A stretch of DNA of 5,984 nt from Bacteroidales bacterium (GTDB taxonomy: Bacteria > Bacteroidota > Bacteroidia > Bacteroidales > WCHB1-69), in the NCBI GenBank assembly GCA_031273515.1, contig JAISRU010000204.1:1-5984 (forward strand), in the 5' to 3' direction. Made by a program: the position numbers and the translations under genes. Below the pieces are notes generated by a model. The model did no database searches and was not told the origin of the DNA. It worked only from the letters and a program-made list of their open reading frames with translations. This document shows positions 5,970 to 5,984 of this stretch, in pieces. Position 1 is the first letter of the stretch, and every line of letters starts with the position of its first letter.

Positions 5970-5984
5970 GTAGTTTCTGTAACA

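Overview
The window looks like a chromosomal segment from a member of the Bacteroidota, probably Bacteroidales-like. Three things point there: a TonB-dependent receptor with an N-terminal carboxypeptidase-regulatory-like domain, a lipoprotein whose +1 cysteine is followed by an acidic stretch typical of Bacteroidota surface export, and several matches to the Bacteroidota -7 promoter box TAnnTTTG. None of the three genes has a clear Shine-Dalgarno sequence, which also fits. The genus cannot be named from this sequence.

Layout from left to right. Positions 1-242 are non-coding. They hold a consensus -7 box facing left, toward a gene outside the window, and a short 7-bp tandem repeat (166-205). 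Positions 243-1565 are an apparently intact IS4-family insertion sequence with imperfect terminal inverted repeats and one transposase gene (367-1536, + strand) that keeps its DDE residues and the Y-(2)-R-(3)-E-(6)-K signature. The rest is a minus-strand pair. A lipoprotein predicted to be a right-handed beta-helix (5839-4451) comes first in transcription, and a TonB-dependent outer-membrane receptor (4354-1571) follows it. A strong stem-loop with a U-rich tail lies in the 97-bp gap between them.

How the genes may work together: the lipoprotein and receptor are adjacent, co-oriented and both expected at the outer membrane. A plausible reading is a surface substrate-capturing lipoprotein feeding a TonB-powered pore, without a SusD-type protein. 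The substrate cannot be read from the sequence. The insertion sequence is a convergent neighbour. Its right end lies against the receptor stop codon, and the outer, AATT-rich part of its inverted repeat contains that stop codon. The receptor still appears full length.

I see no convincing new system here. The points most worth checking are the insertion-sequence/receptor junction with its repeat-like flanks, the stem-loop between lipoprotein and receptor, and the uncharacterised SusD-less uptake pair.
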